Below the pieces are notes generated by a model that saw only the letters and a list, made by a program, of their open reading frames with translations, was not told the origin of the DNA and made no database searches. This document shows, in pieces, positions 17,074-26,311 of a stretch of 64,000 nt of DNA. A program made the position numbers and the translations under genes. Within the stretch, counting starts at the first letter, position 1; every line of letters starts with the position of its first letter. Source of the DNA: Silvibacterium bohemicum (GTDB lineage: Bacteria; Acidobacteriota; Terriglobia; Terriglobales; Acidobacteriaceae); NCBI RefSeq assembly GCF_001006305.1, contig NZ_LBHJ01000004.1:372001-436000 (forward strand). The letters run 5' to 3'.

Positions 17074-20000
17074 TCAGAACTGAATTTTCGCCGCTAGTTG
17101 GATAATACGCGGCGCTACCGAGGTGCTTTGGATAAATCCGAAGTTAGCCGCTCCATAGGCGGTAGCGGGGTCTGCATACTGAACGTGGTTGAAGGCGTTG
17201 AAGAACTCGCCCCGGAAATCCAGAGTACGCTTTTCCGAAAAGAGTTTGAAGACGCGGGAGACCGTGAGATCGGTGTTGTTTTGTTCGGGACCGCGCACCA
17301 CGCCGACGCTGCTGTTGCCGTAGCCAGTTCCGTCTCCAATGATGGGAAGTCCGCAGTTCGGGTTGGGGTTGGCGGCAGATGTGGTGCAGAAAGCATCATC
17401 GTTGAAATAGCTGCTCAGTCTGTTGCGAAGGGATCCTTTCGTCTCGATGTTATCGTTGGTGATTCCCGGGCTTAGCTGAGCGCGCGCCGTGCTGACAGAG
17501 CCGTAAATCGAGCCCGCGGTTGCATCCGTGATGGTAAGGCGGTCTCCGCTCTGAATGGTGGTTACGCCTGAGACCGCCCAGCCATTGACTGCCTGACGGA
17601 GTATGCCATTGCCCTCGTGGAGCTGAGGCAATTCCCACCGATAGGCGAGCACAACGCGGTTGGTGCGGTCGAAAGCTGCGGGGCCGTAGCGCTGACGACG
17701 GTCGTCGGAGTTGTTGCTGTCGCCGCTGCCACCTTCAAAGACCGCGTTTTCACCCGATCCCTGCACGTCGGTCATGGCCTTGCTCCAGGTATAAGCAGCC
17801 TGGACCAGGACTCCATGACTCATCTGCCGGCGCAGGTTGACCTGCATGCTGTTGTACATCGAGGTGCCATAGGACTCGATGCGGGTGAGGCCGCCCGGTG
17901 CAAAGCCCGTGTAAGGGACACGTTCAAATGCATTCGCGACAGTGTTCGTAGTTACCCCATTCACTGGATCAGAAGAACTGGCGAGCACTGCTTCGTTGAT
18001 ATTACGGCCCTCGAGCAGGCGCGTCGCACGGGTGCCGACATAGGCCAGATCGAATACCGTGGACTGTGACAGCTGCTGCTGCACGTCGAGATTGTACTGC
18101 TGGGTCATCGGCGAGTCGTAGTTATCGGCGATAATGTCAGCCGCAAGCTGGGAGGTTGGCGTACGTGCTTGAAACGAACCGGGCACGGGCGCGGGATTGT
18201 AGGGATTTTGGAATGTAGCGGCACCGTTGCCCGCACCGATCAATTCGCGAATGGAGACAAACGGCGGACTCGTCAGCACCTGCAATGTTGCGTTTCCATT
18301 GGGGCGTGTGTAGTAGACGCCATAGCCACCGCGCACCGCGGTGCGTGACGAGTTACCCGGCTGCCAGGCGAAACCGAAGCGGGGACCGAAGTTATGCAGG
18401 GGCATATCTTGATTCGTTACCGACTTGCCCGAAAGACGATCAATTCCTGTAGGAACGGAAACCGAGCTGGGGAAGTTAGACGGAATGACATAGCCGGCGT
18501 AGGTTCCGGCCGCAGTTGCCGGTGTCTGCGCTACAAGCTGAGGAAAGACATTGCTGATGCGTCCGCCATTTTCGCTGATGTTACTGTTGATCTCCCAACG
18601 CAGACCATAGTTAAGAGTCAGATTCGGACGGATCTTGAAATCGTCCTGGACGAAGGAGGCCATATCGACGGCGCGAAAGTCCTTCACAATGTCACCGGCG
18701 ATTCCGTAGCTCAAGAAGATATTGCTTTGGCCGCTTCCATTCTGCGCGGCGCTCTGACCAAGCAGGAAGTCGGAAAAGGTAAGGAACTCTAGTTCCCCGC
18801 GACGCGGGCCTGGATCTTCAAAGTTAAAAATCTGGCGCTCGAACTCATATCCCGCACGAATATTATGGCGGCCGTGTGACCAGGAAATCTGATCCGATGC
18901 CTGATAGGTATTTACGGCTGAGTTTGAGAAGTCATTGAAGCCACCGCCCAAGCTGAAGAGACCCTGGATGATGGTGACCGGCAGGAAGGGGAAGCCGGGA
19001 TCGCCGGGAGCGATACCCAGCGAGGAATCGGTGATCGAGGACTGGCTGTTAAGAACGCCGGTGTTGCGGATGAAGGCGACGAAGCCTTCATTCAGGAAGT
19101 TTGGTGTAAGAGCCGATGTCAGCTTTAGCAAGCCCGTGTCGTTAGTGAACTGCGTCTTCAATGCGAAGCCCGGAGGACAACCTGGACTGCAACTGCTGAA
19201 GGGATCGAGCTGCGGGTCGCGGGAGTAGAAGTACCGCTCACTCAGGCGGTGCTTTTCCGAAAGCTGATAGTCGGTATTTACCAGCACCTGATCTTCGGTG
19301 AAGTTTCCGGGAATACTGTAAGAGGAAAATCCATATGGCGAGCCAGCCGTTGCAGTTCGCGGTGAGGGAACCAGATAGCTGCCGTCTGCGTTTTTGAGAT
19401 TGAGCAAGGAGAGTGAGACAGGATTGATATTCGTGCCGTCGCAGCTAACTTGAACGCCGCCAAACTGAGTGGGCTGGTTGCAGAAGATACTGCCGATAGC
19501 TGCTGCCGAACGGTCGGATGTGAGCGCGGGGAGGGTGTTGCTGGAAAACGAACTCGGGCTGAGGCCGTTGATCTGCCGCGTGCCCTGGTACGAGCCGAAG
19601 AAGAAAACGCGATCGCGCACGATGGGCCCACCAATAGCGGCGCCGAATTGGTTCTGCTTCATGTCCGGACGCGGTAAGCCCTGCGAGATGAGAAAGGCAT
19701 CGTTGGCATTGAGCTTGTTGTTGCGGAAAAACTCCCAGGCTGCACCATGGAACCGATTGGTGCCGGTCTTGGTGATGACTTCGACGTTGGCTCCGGCGTC
19801 GCGTCCGAAGCCTGCATCGTAGAGTGTGGTCTGAATCCTGAACTCTTCGATGGCGTCGGGGTTGGGGATCGGGATGCCGCCTTGCTGCACGAAATCGCCC
19901 CCGCGGCCGCTACCGAAGTTGTTGATGTCCGCGCCATCCATGACGAAGTTGTTGCTGATGTTGCTGGCGCCGTTCACATAGACGTCGATCGTTCCTCTGC

Positions 20001-20559
20001 CGAGCTGCGCCGCGTCGTTGACGTTGCCCGCTACGCCCGGAGAGAGAGTAAGAATCTGCGTGTAGTTGCGCTCAGTCAGGGGCAAAGACTGAATCGTGGA
20101 ACCTTGAACCGTAGTGCCCAGCGTGGCGTTTTCAGTCTGTAAAGACTGTGCCGAGGCCAGAACTTGTACCGTCTCCTGCTGTTGACCCGGCAACAGCGAA
20201 AGACTCACGGTGCTGGTTTCTGTAACCGTGACGGTGACATCGCCGGGCACGCCGGTTTTAAATCCAGCTGCGGAGAAGCGCAGCTCGTACGTTCCGGGAG
20301 GCAGCAGATTGAAGCGGTAGTTTCCTGTCTGGTCGGTCGTGGTTCTGCTCTGCGTCGCGGTAGCTCGGGAGGTCAATGTGACGTTTGCACTTGAGATCAC
20401 TGCTCCGCTGCTGTCGGTGAGGCGGCCGGTGATCGAACCGGTAGTCTGGGTTTGAGCGGAGGCAAGTCCCGACGATAAACACAGGCCAGCCGAAAGAAAG
20501 AAACTTATGAGGCTTGAAATTCGCCTTTTATTGCGCTGCATAGAATCTCCAAAATCCAA
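17074..20559 (-). CDS. Second Oar-like TonB-dependent receptor
   Basis: A 1161-residue outer-membrane receptor with a signal peptide (ISFFLSAGLCLSSGLASAQ), a carboxypeptidase-regulatory-like domain (TTGSITGRLTDSSGAVISS, GNYRFNLLPPGTYELRFSA), a plug (IQSLPLTERNYTQILTLSPG, then NNFVMDGADINNFGSGRGG) and a long barrel ending AAKIQF with the terminal Phe used by BamA. It is the first gene of the receptor/amidase/hydrolase/receptor block and the likely operon head. Confidence 0.9.
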   Translation of the reverse strand: MDFGDSMQRNKRRISSLISFFLSAGLCLSSGLASAQTQTTGSITGRLTDSSGAVISSANVTLTSRATATQSRTTTDQTGNYRFNLLPPGTYELRFSAAGFKTGVPGDVTVTVTETSTVSLSLLPGQQQETVQVLASAQSLQTENATLGTTVQGSTIQSLPLTERNYTQILTLSPGVAGNVNDAAQLGRGTIDVYVNGASNISNNFVMDGADINNFGSGRGGDFVQQGGIPIPNPDAIEEFRIQTTLYDAGFGRDAGANVEVITKTGTNRFHGAAWEFFRNNKLNANDAFLISQGLPRPDMKQNQFGAAIGGPIVRDRVFFFGSYQGTRQINGLSPSSFSSNTLPALTSDRSAAAIGSIFCNQPTQFGGVQVSCDGTNINPVSLSLLNLKNADGSYLVPSPRTATAGSPYGFSSYSIPGNFTEDQVLVNTDYQLSEKHRLSERYFYSRDPQLDPFSSCSPGCPPGFALKTQFTNDTGLLKLTSALTPNFLNEGFVAFIRNTGVLNSQSSITDSSLGIAPGDPGFPFLPVTIIQGLFSLGGGFNDFSNSAVNTYQASDQISWSHGRHNIRAGYEFERQIFNFEDPGPRRGELEFLTFSDFLLGQSAAQNGSGQSNIFLSYGIAGDIVKDFRAVDMASFVQDDFKIRPNLTLNYGLRWEINSNISENGGRISNVFPQLVAQTPATAAGTYAGYVIPSNFPSSVSVPTGIDRLSGKSVTNQDMPLHNFGPRFGFAWQPGNSSRTAVRGGYGVYYTRPNGNATLQVLTSPPFVSIRELIGAGNGAATFQNPYNPAPVPGSFQARTPTSQLAADIIADNYDSPMTQQYNLDVQQQLSQSTVFDLAYVGTRATRLLEGRNINEAVLASSSDPVNGVTTNTVANAFERVPYTGFAPGGLTRIESYGTSMYNSMQVNLRRQMSHGVLVQAAYTWSKAMTDVQGSGENAVFEGGSGDSNNSDDRRQRYGPAAFDRTNRVVLAYRWELPQLHEGNGILRQAVNGWAVSGVTTIQSGDRLTITDATAGSIYGSVSTARAQLSPGITNDNIETKGSLRNRLSSYFNDDAFCTTSAANPNPNCGLPIIGDGTGYGNSSVGVVRGPEQNNTDLTVSRVFKLFSEKRTLDFRGEFFNAFNHVQYADPATAYGAANFGFIQSTSVAPRIIQLAAKIQF

Positions 20560-20893
20560 AATTGGGACACCGAGACATAGGTCGCGCAGCGATTCGAAAG
20601 GGGTCCTCCGCGACAGAGGGTTTGAGTTTTTGATCTAGGCCCGGAGCTCTCCGAGCGTCATGCGCATCTGACGATCTTTCTATGCTGGAACGATGCAGCT
20701 CGGCGGAAGGGTGCCATCGGCATCCGAGCTCACACGTTACAGATTTATTAAGGCGTGGTTCGATAGTGGACCCGAGGTCCATCGGGGACAATTAGGAGAT
20801 TCCCTGTTTTTTGGGAAACTATCCCTTAGTAACCCCTAGGGACGGCGACGGCGGAGTGGCATAGGCGTGGAGGGGGTGTTCGATTGCGCAATC
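20560..20893. other. 334-bp gap between receptor and response-regulator genes
   Basis: No credible gene on either strand. It must hold the promoter of the receptor at 20559 on its left. On the right it holds only the 3' end region of the regulator gene. A short dyad TCCC-TGTTTTTT-GGGA near 20791-20806 and CCTTAGTAACCCCTAGG nearby are the only symmetry I see; neither is followed by a clear U-tract in the right direction. Confidence 0.5.
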
Positions 20894-21553
20894 TTAAGGA
20901 GCGACGATGCCGTTGCGCACCGCATAGCGGACGAGGTCGGAGGTAGAGCGGATCGAAAGCTTGCGATTGATGTTGCTGCGATGCGCTTCGACGGTCTTTA
21001 CGCTGACCTGCATGGCGACAGCAACATCTTTGTTGCCCTTGCCTTCCGCAAGCAGCTGTACGACCTCGCGTTCCCGGGTGGTGAGTTCAGGAAGCTGGTC
21101 CTTCACTTCCGTTTTTTTATTGCGGTAGAGATATCCTTTGAGGACCACCTCAGCGACATTCGGAGTAAAGAACGGTTTTCCATCCGACACGGCTTTCACC
21201 GCTGTGACCAGATCCTGCTCTGCGTCGCTCTTCAGCACATATCCGCGCGCCCCGCTTTCCAACACCTCACGGATCGCCTGGTCGGTATTGTGCATAGTCA
21301 GGAGCACCACTTCGACCTTTGGGAACGAGCGAAGGATCTCTCTCGTCGCGGTCAACCCGTTCAATTCGGGCATCGCCAGATCAATGACCAGGACATCGGG
21401 TTTAGCTTTTGCGACAGCCTCGACGGCCTCTCGACCGTTGGTCGCCTCTTCCACCACTTGCCAGCCGGGCTCCGCTTCCAGCAAATCGCAAATGCCTCTT
21501 CGCATCAACGGGTGGTCGTCCGCGACCACGATTCGCAGCTTACGCACTCGCAC
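20894..21553 (-). CDS. NarL/LuxR-family response regulator
   Basis: A ~219-residue regulator. The receiver has IVVADDHPLMRRGI, the phospho-acceptor Asp58 in PDVLVIDLAMPELNG and the conserved Lys in GYVLKSDAEQD. The GerE/LuxR output domain is LTTREREVVQLLAEGKGNKD with VSVKTVEAHRSNINRKL. I prefer the GTG at 21553 (a second GTG is at 21547); reading from 21577 adds eight unconserved residues. It overlaps the kinase stop, indicating one transcript and a cognate pair. Confidence 0.92.
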   Translation of the reverse strand: MRVRKLRIVVADDHPLMRRGICDLLEAEPGWQVVEEATNGREAVEAVAKAKPDVLVIDLAMPELNGLTATREILRSFPKVEVVLLTMHNTDQAIREVLESGARGYVLKSDAEQDLVTAVKAVSDGKPFFTPNVAEVVLKGYLYRNKKTEVKDQLPELTTREREVVQLLAEGKGNKDVAVAMQVSVKTVEAHRSNINRKLSIRSTSDLVRYAVRNGIVAP

Positions 21554-22628
21554 GCACCCCCGCAGGGAGAGATGCAACGACCGTCATGCCGCCGCTTACG
21601 GAGCGCACCTGCAGATGGCCGCCCAGTTCCTGCATGCGCTCCCGCATGCCGGCGATGCCCACGCCGTGGGAACGTACTGGGTCGGCAATCGCCGCGCCGC
21701 GATGCTGGCGTCCGCGATCTGTGACACTGAGCTCGATGCTCCCTGTGCGCCGGGAGAGCCGGATGTCGACGATTTTATTGGTGGAGTGGCGAATCACGTT
21801 GCTGAGGCTCTCCTGGACTACGCGAAAGATGGCTAATTCCGCGATCTCCGCCAGCCGACCCAGCTTAGACGAAATGCGCACATTCACGCGAATCCCGGTT
21901 CGCTCAGCGAAGCCTTCGGCCAGCCAGGAGATCGCGGGAATCAGGCCCGCTTCCTGCAGCAACGGCGGGTGCAGCAAGTAGGACGCGCTTCTGATTTTCT
22001 GTGTGCACTGGCGCGTGAGCTCTTTAATGTTGTCGACCAGTTCCACCAACTCGCGATCTTCGGAGCCTAGCTTGCGCTGCAATTTGCCTAGACTCATACT
22101 CAAGAGCGCAAGCTCCTGAGATGTCGCATCATGCAATTCACGAGCGATGCGGCGCTTCTCTTTTTCCTGCAGGTGCATGAGTTCAAGCGAGAGCTGACGC
22201 AGTGAGGATTCCGCGCGCGTCCGGTCGGTGATGTCGATATAGAGCCCGTAGACGCCGCGCAATACGCCGTCGATGACCAGCGGGATGCCGTGAACGTCGA
22301 CATCGATCCAAAGACCGTCCTTGCGGCGGCGGCGTGTGACCAGATGCATCTTTTCGCCGTGCAAGACGGATAGCGTGCACTCCCGCGCCTCGTTTAGGGT
22401 CTCTTCCGCGGCAATGAGTTCATCAAAATTGCGGGCGACGATTTCCGCGCGCGTGTAACCGAACATGCGCTCAAAGGTGGGGTTGCACTGCTCGGCTTGA
22501 TGGGCGGAGTTAAGAATTACAATCGCAACCGGGCTGTGCTCAATCAAGAGTTCCAGATACGCCCGATCCGAATCGGGGTTTCCCCCGAAAGGTGAATCCA
22601 CCGGCAAAGAATTCCAATGAGTCTGCAT
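21540..22628 (-). CDS. PAS-domain NarX-type sensor histidine kinase
   Basis: A 362-residue soluble kinase. A PAS domain (~25-138; LELLIEHSPVAIVILNSA, FERMFGYTRAEIVARNFDEL) is followed by a HisKA_3 dimerisation domain with the H-box RRIARELHDATSQELALL (phospho-His ~166) and a HATPase domain with N-box FRVVQESLSNVIRH and G-box HGVGIAGMRERMQELGG. The D-box reads VTDRGRQHRG instead of the usual DxGxG, a small deviation. No membrane helix, so it senses a cytoplasmic signal. Partner of the regulator at 20894. Confidence 0.9.
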   Translation of the reverse strand: MQTHWNSLPVDSPFGGNPDSDRAYLELLIEHSPVAIVILNSAHQAEQCNPTFERMFGYTRAEIVARNFDELIAAEETLNEARECTLSVLHGEKMHLVTRRRRKDGLWIDVDVHGIPLVIDGVLRGVYGLYIDITDRTRAESSLRQLSLELMHLQEKEKRRIARELHDATSQELALLSMSLGKLQRKLGSEDRELVELVDNIKELTRQCTQKIRSASYLLHPPLLQEAGLIPAISWLAEGFAERTGIRVNVRISSKLGRLAEIAELAIFRVVQESLSNVIRHSTNKIVDIRLSRRTGSIELSVTDRGRQHRGAAIADPVRSHGVGIAGMRERMQELGGHLQVRSVSGGMTVVASLPAGVRASA

Positions 22629-22927
22629 TTCAACCTCACTTCAAAATCCTGTGAGTTTAAAAAACCGCCTTGATCCCCTGGGCGGATAAAGAACTGCCGG
22701 GAACCGGCGGCCCGGCTAATTTGCTTTGAAATTATGCTTTCGGTGGAAGAGATGACACGATTCCTTCCGGAATCGTGACGGGTTCGTGAATATGAGATTA
22801 CTGGCATATTACCCGGGCTGCAAGATTATTTGGACAAGTGGCTGGGCAGTTCACGCGCTCAGTTCGATAGGGCCAAACTCTACGGTAATGTGAACTCTCA
22901 GCATACGTATTTTGTACGAATAGTTAG

Positions 22928-24136
22928 CTACGTTGGGTCATACCATGTGCCATCTTGCCTGAGGAAAGGCGTGGCGGCCAGTCCAGCGGCTTGCCAAATA
23001 GAATCAACCACGGGTCGTAATGAGGTTGGATACGGTTGCCCCTCGGATAGATTTTGCAATAGAACATCGGGCGATGTAATCAAATCCCGATCAAAGGCCT
23101 CGCTGAATCCGCGAAAGTCCGCTCCGAAGGAGGGCAATTTTAGTCGCCGTCCCTTCACAGCTATCAGTGTGACAGATGTGTAGATTGGATTTGCTGTCTC
23201 TAATCGCTCCAACAGGGCGAGAGCATGTACCAATGTGCGTTTGATTTTCCCTTCCAGCTCCTTGCCTGAGATATCTTCGCCACCAGCAAGTGAATACGAA
23301 TCACCATACTCGAGGCTGCCGTCACGAAATATTTGCAAGTATGACTGCAACCCGTCATCTGTCAATTTTGAGACAACGAGGTACCCGTCAGCGTTATAGC
23401 GCTCAGTCTCCATGCTCAGGCTCATTAAGCGGTAGACCTGATGCTGTTGCCATATTGTCTGCTCAAATATTCTGGGGAACGTTTGTTCGCCTATTAGTGC
23501 TCTTGCGGAGACGAAATGGAAAAGAATTCTAGAACCGTGCAACGCTATCGGGCCATCGTCTGCAACTGCCTTCGCGATTCTTCCGGCTTTCCACGCCCGC
23601 AGGCGCTCCCCGACGTCACGTTGAGCGGCAAAGGCAGCCCCTATCTGTTGGACATCGAGCTGTACCTTGCCAGTGCTACTGTTGCGGGAATAAAACCTTG
23701 AGCGGTTCCCATAGGTAACCATGTGGGGAGCAACCCAGCTTTTTCCGATCCTTGCAACGATCACAGGTCCATGCTCGGGTATGTCTATAGCCTTCACGTG
23801 GAAAACTGGGATGCGTGGCTGTAATCCAGTCTCAACGATCTGCTCTATACGATTGCATTCGCTTGATGCATTTTCGATTTGGAGGGCTACTATCTTCGCG
23901 GGAATGCCGGTGGGATTGCCGCTGGCATCTCGTTCATCGGATATGCCGAAAATTATGTCTCCGCCGGATGCGTTGGCGAAGGAGGAGATGTCTGCGAGAA
24001 ATTCCGCTGTCTCTTCTCTGCCTCCGATGGAGAGCTTTTCCTTAAACTCAATGGTTTTTTGTTCTGCGATCTTGTCTGTAACCAATCGCAGGATATCCCC
24101 AGCCGTTATGTCCTTGAATCGTGCAGGCAGCATCAC
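22928..24136 (-). CDS. AlbA_2 (Schlafen-like) domain protein beside the prophage
   Basis: A 402-residue protein. The N-terminal ~170 residues match the AlbA_2/Schlafen pattern: KTIEFKEKLSIGG, a middle FLADISSFANASGGDIIFGI and YGNRSRFYSRNSSTGKVQL. The C-terminal ~220 residues are not recognised. AlbA_2 proteins act on DNA or RNA and several are linked to antiphage defence or transcription control. Its stop lies ~230 bp from attL and the gap around it is AT-richer than the host genes, so it may be a remnant of earlier islands at this tRNA site (inference). Confidence 0.8.
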   Translation of the reverse strand: MMLPARFKDITAGDILRLVTDKIAEQKTIEFKEKLSIGGREETAEFLADISSFANASGGDIIFGISDERDASGNPTGIPAKIVALQIENASSECNRIEQIVETGLQPRIPVFHVKAIDIPEHGPVIVARIGKSWVAPHMVTYGNRSRFYSRNSSTGKVQLDVQQIGAAFAAQRDVGERLRAWKAGRIAKAVADDGPIALHGSRILFHFVSARALIGEQTFPRIFEQTIWQQHQVYRLMSLSMETERYNADGYLVVSKLTDDGLQSYLQIFRDGSLEYGDSYSLAGGEDISGKELEGKIKRTLVHALALLERLETANPIYTSVTLIAVKGRRLKLPSFGADFRGFSEAFDRDLITSPDVLLQNLSEGQPYPTSLRPVVDSIWQAAGLAATPFLRQDGTWYDPT

Positions 24137-24365
24137 TCGTTCCCCGGAGGTAACCTTCTCGCAGCACTAATCCTTGCATATCCAAGATGCCGCCTTCTTC
24201 GGATCAACCCCGAAAGGCTTAGTAATACACGCACCATTTAGTAATGCAAAACAGCCTCACCACCCTTACGAAGGCGCATCTTGCGCGTTTTACGCATAGA
24301 ATACGTAAGCCATATTGTCTTTGTTTTGCTGGATTTAAAGCAGAATGAAGAATTCAGGGAGGATG

Positions 24366-24383
24366 CTGGCGGAGAGAGGGGGA
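24366..24383. repeat. attL core
   Basis: CTGGCGGAGAGAGGGGGA is identical to 60273-60290, the 3' end of tRNA-Ser including its encoded CCA. Identity stops abruptly to the right. To the left, about 12 of the next 16 bases also match, so the original crossover region may have been a little longer. It lies 95 bp before the integrase start. Confidence 0.88.
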
Positions 24384-24477
24384 GTCCACCACTAAGTACA
24401 TTTTTAGGCTTATTTTGCATGTATTTCCTCCGTGGTACGATCAAGGTACGATTTCCCCGGAGGAGATGTCAAGAAAA

Positions 24478-25686
24478 ATGGCCAACAGAGCCGTTAAGTT
24501 GTATCGCAAGGTCAAGACGACACAGGGATGGAAGCGATATCCGGCAGTCATGGCCGCGAATGGAAAAGTGAAGCCCGATATTGCGCTAGTGGGTGACAGC
24601 GAACAGAAATTCCCCATCGGTCACTATGAGCTGCGCTCGTTCCAGGGATCGAAGACGGTTTGGACCCGGGTGAACGGTGGACCTTCCGAAGCTCTTGCTG
24701 CCCTTCGCACAGCGCAGCGCAAGGCTGCGCTCCGAATCGAAGCCGAGCAGACCGGTATCAGGGTGATTGAGGAGGAGAAGCGGATCAGCCTCCAGAGCGC
24801 CCTGAAGCAGTTCAAAGAGGCTGCCGAGGCTCGGGGCTCGCTGGAGGCTTCCGAGGTCTACGGTCGAACGATCGGAGACTTCATCACCGTCACCGGCAAA
24901 CAATACGCCGACCAGATCACGAGCGCAGACGTCACTCAGTTTCAGGCTGCAATGCGTAAACGCAAGCTCTCGGATCGCACGGTCAGCAACCGGCACGGAC
25001 ATCTCAGATCATTCCTGAGATTCCTCAAGCTGGATGCCGACGCCGTTAAGGAGATTGCTGGATCGAAACCGCGCTTCGAAAAGACCCTCCCCGAAGTTTT
25101 CGAGCCTGACGAATTGTCCACGTTCTTCGGCTCACTCGATGAGGAATATGACCAGCTGCTCTTTGACGTGCTCCTGACTTGCGGTCTGCGGGAGCAGGAA
25201 GTGATGCATCTGGAGTGGACGGACTTGAACAAGGTCAGAGGAACACTCAAAGTTCAATCGAAGCCGCGCTGGGGATTCAAGGTGAAGGACGCTGAAGAGC
25301 GCGAGCTTCCGGTCAATGCTGACCTGATGACTCGTCTATTTTCGTATCGTGAAAATGATCTGGAAGCCCGGCTTGTCTTCGGATCAAAGGGCGGGAAAGT
25401 CGATGTTCCTGACGGCCACCTGCTGCGCAGATTAAAGGTGCTGGCGCGGGACGCCGGGCTCAACTGCGGATCGTGCAAGGGTTGCGTGGCTCGGCGCGAG
25501 TGCGAACACTGGTTCCTGCATAAGTTCCGGGCGACCTTCATCACCACGCTGTTGCGCAACGGACTCGACCTTCGCACCGTGATGTCGCTCTCCGGCCACA
25601 CAGACCTCGAAAGTGTGATGCGCTATCTCCGCCCCGCCGAAGGCAAGCACGTCCAGGATCGCATCAATGCGATCAAATGGCGTTGA
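24478..25686 (+). CDS. Phage tyrosine integrase with a Cys-knuckle insert
   Basis: Site-specific recombinase that would insert and excise the prophage at tRNA-Ser. From the ATG at 24478 (402 residues; GGAGGAG ends 12 bases upstream; ATG at 24466 is too close to it) there is an arm-binding N-terminal part, a core-binding SAM-like domain (~115-205) and the catalytic domain. Catalytic residues: Arg238 (CGLREQEV), His348 and Arg351 (HKFR), His374 (SGHTD) and Tyr383 (MRYLRP). Between them is an insert with Cys330, 333, 336 and 342 (C-x2-C-x2-C-x5-C), a likely zinc knuckle. Confidence 0.95.
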   Translation: MANRAVKLYRKVKTTQGWKRYPAVMAANGKVKPDIALVGDSEQKFPIGHYELRSFQGSKTVWTRVNGGPSEALAALRTAQRKAALRIEAEQTGIRVIEEEKRISLQSALKQFKEAAEARGSLEASEVYGRTIGDFITVTGKQYADQITSADVTQFQAAMRKRKLSDRTVSNRHGHLRSFLRFLKLDADAVKEIAGSKPRFEKTLPEVFEPDELSTFFGSLDEEYDQLLFDVLLTCGLREQEVMHLEWTDLNKVRGTLKVQSKPRWGFKVKDAEERELPVNADLMTRLFSYRENDLEARLVFGSKGGKVDVPDGHLLRRLKVLARDAGLNCGSCKGCVARRECEHWFLHKFRATFITTLLRNGLDLRTVMSLSGHTDLESVMRYLRPAEGKHVQDRINAIKWR

Positions 25687-25876
25687 CGGTCTGACGCTCC
25701 AGCCAATCGGCGACGAGGGCCGGATCGAACCGGATCGACCCGGCTATGCGTGTGGCCGGGATTGTTCCGGCTTTGACTTTCGCATAGAGGGTTTTGCTGG
25801 AGATGCTGATCAGGTCCGACAGTTCGTCCACCGTCATCATGTGACCGGTACTCTTGATTTTCTCGATAACGCCCAT
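25673..25876 (-). CDS. Excisionase-type helix-turn-helix protein
   Basis: A ~67-residue winged-helix protein of the excisionase/HTH_17 group: TVDELSDLISISSKTLYAKV is the recognition unit, followed by the wing-like RIAGSIRFDPALVADWLERQ. It probably acts as Xis or as a small regulator. I use the ATG at 25876 because the same ATG and its upstream 67 bp are conserved before the next gene; a GTG at 25900 is possible. The 3' end overlaps the integrase stop by 14 bases, convergently. Confidence 0.75.
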   Translation of the reverse strand: MGVIEKIKSTGHMMTVDELSDLISISSKTLYAKVKAGTIPATRIAGSIRFDPALVADWLERQTVNAI

Positions 25877-25936
25877 GAGGGGTAATACCCATGCTGCCAC
25901 GGAAAACTGAATTATGAGTTACCGCAAAGTTCATGT
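25870..25936 (-). repeat. 67-bp repeat, copy 1, upstream of an HTH gene
   Basis: This stretch matches 26245-26311 at 59 of 67 positions by eye. It covers the start codon and upstream region of the HTH gene ending at 25673. On the minus strand it opens with an ATG reading MNFAVTHNSVFRGSMG, a possible leader peptide in another frame. Confidence 0.8.
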
Positions 25937-26035
25937 CAGGCTCTAGGTTGACTGTGCTGGGCGCAGACGCCTCAAGGCTTTCTCAAATAGCGTCTCGAAA
26001 GATTAGAAGGATACCGGAGGTCTTTTCGATCCGCC

Positions 26036-26251
26036 TTAGCGTTTTCGAACACCGATTCGAGCATCGGCGGCGTCGATGTGCCCCTGAATCCAGGCCTCAA
26101 CTTCAGACTCGACCCAGAACGCGCCAGTGCCACCGAGCTTGATTTGGCGCGGGAACTTCCCTTCCGCGATCAGATTGTAGATGTGTGCCCGCGATACCGG
26201 GATACGTTCGAGCACGTCTCGGATTTTCAGCAGCTTCATCACAGCGCCCAT
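26036..26251 (-). CDS. AlpA-family helix-turn-helix regulator
   Basis: A 71-residue protein typical of AlpA/phage excisionase regulators: KLLKIRDVLERIPVSRAHIY with NLIAEGKFPRQIKLGG, then AFWVESEVEAWIQGHI. AlpA in E. coli cryptic phages activates a slp integrase; here it may control excision. Starts at 26251, 26239 (MKLLKIRD) or TTG 26260 are all possible; the conserved upstream repeat favours 26251. Its C-terminus ends with a basic GVRKR. Confidence 0.8.
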   Translation of the reverse strand: MGAVMKLLKIRDVLERIPVSRAHIYNLIAEGKFPRQIKLGGTGAFWVESEVEAWIQGHIDAADARIGVRKR

Positions 26252-26311
26252 GAGGGTCAATGCCCATGCTTCCCCGGAAAACTGGCTTATGAATTACCGC
26301 AAAGTTCATGT
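26245..26311 (-). repeat. 67-bp repeat, copy 2, upstream of the AlpA-like gene
   Basis: Second copy of the 67-bp element at 25870-25936. It carries GGAAAACTG and TACCGCAAAGTTCATGT unchanged, so the shared part is probably a promoter/leader or a regulator-binding site serving both genes. Confidence 0.8.

Noticed and set aside
20867-21724. 285-residue plus-strand reading over the response regulator
   Set aside because: It is the antisense of a clear NarL-type regulator and kinase; His/Arg-rich composition is typical of a shadow.
24366-24387. Second tRNA gene at the left boundary
   Set aside because: Only the 3' 18 bases match; there is no acceptor 5' strand, anticodon or D arm, so it is just the attL remnant.
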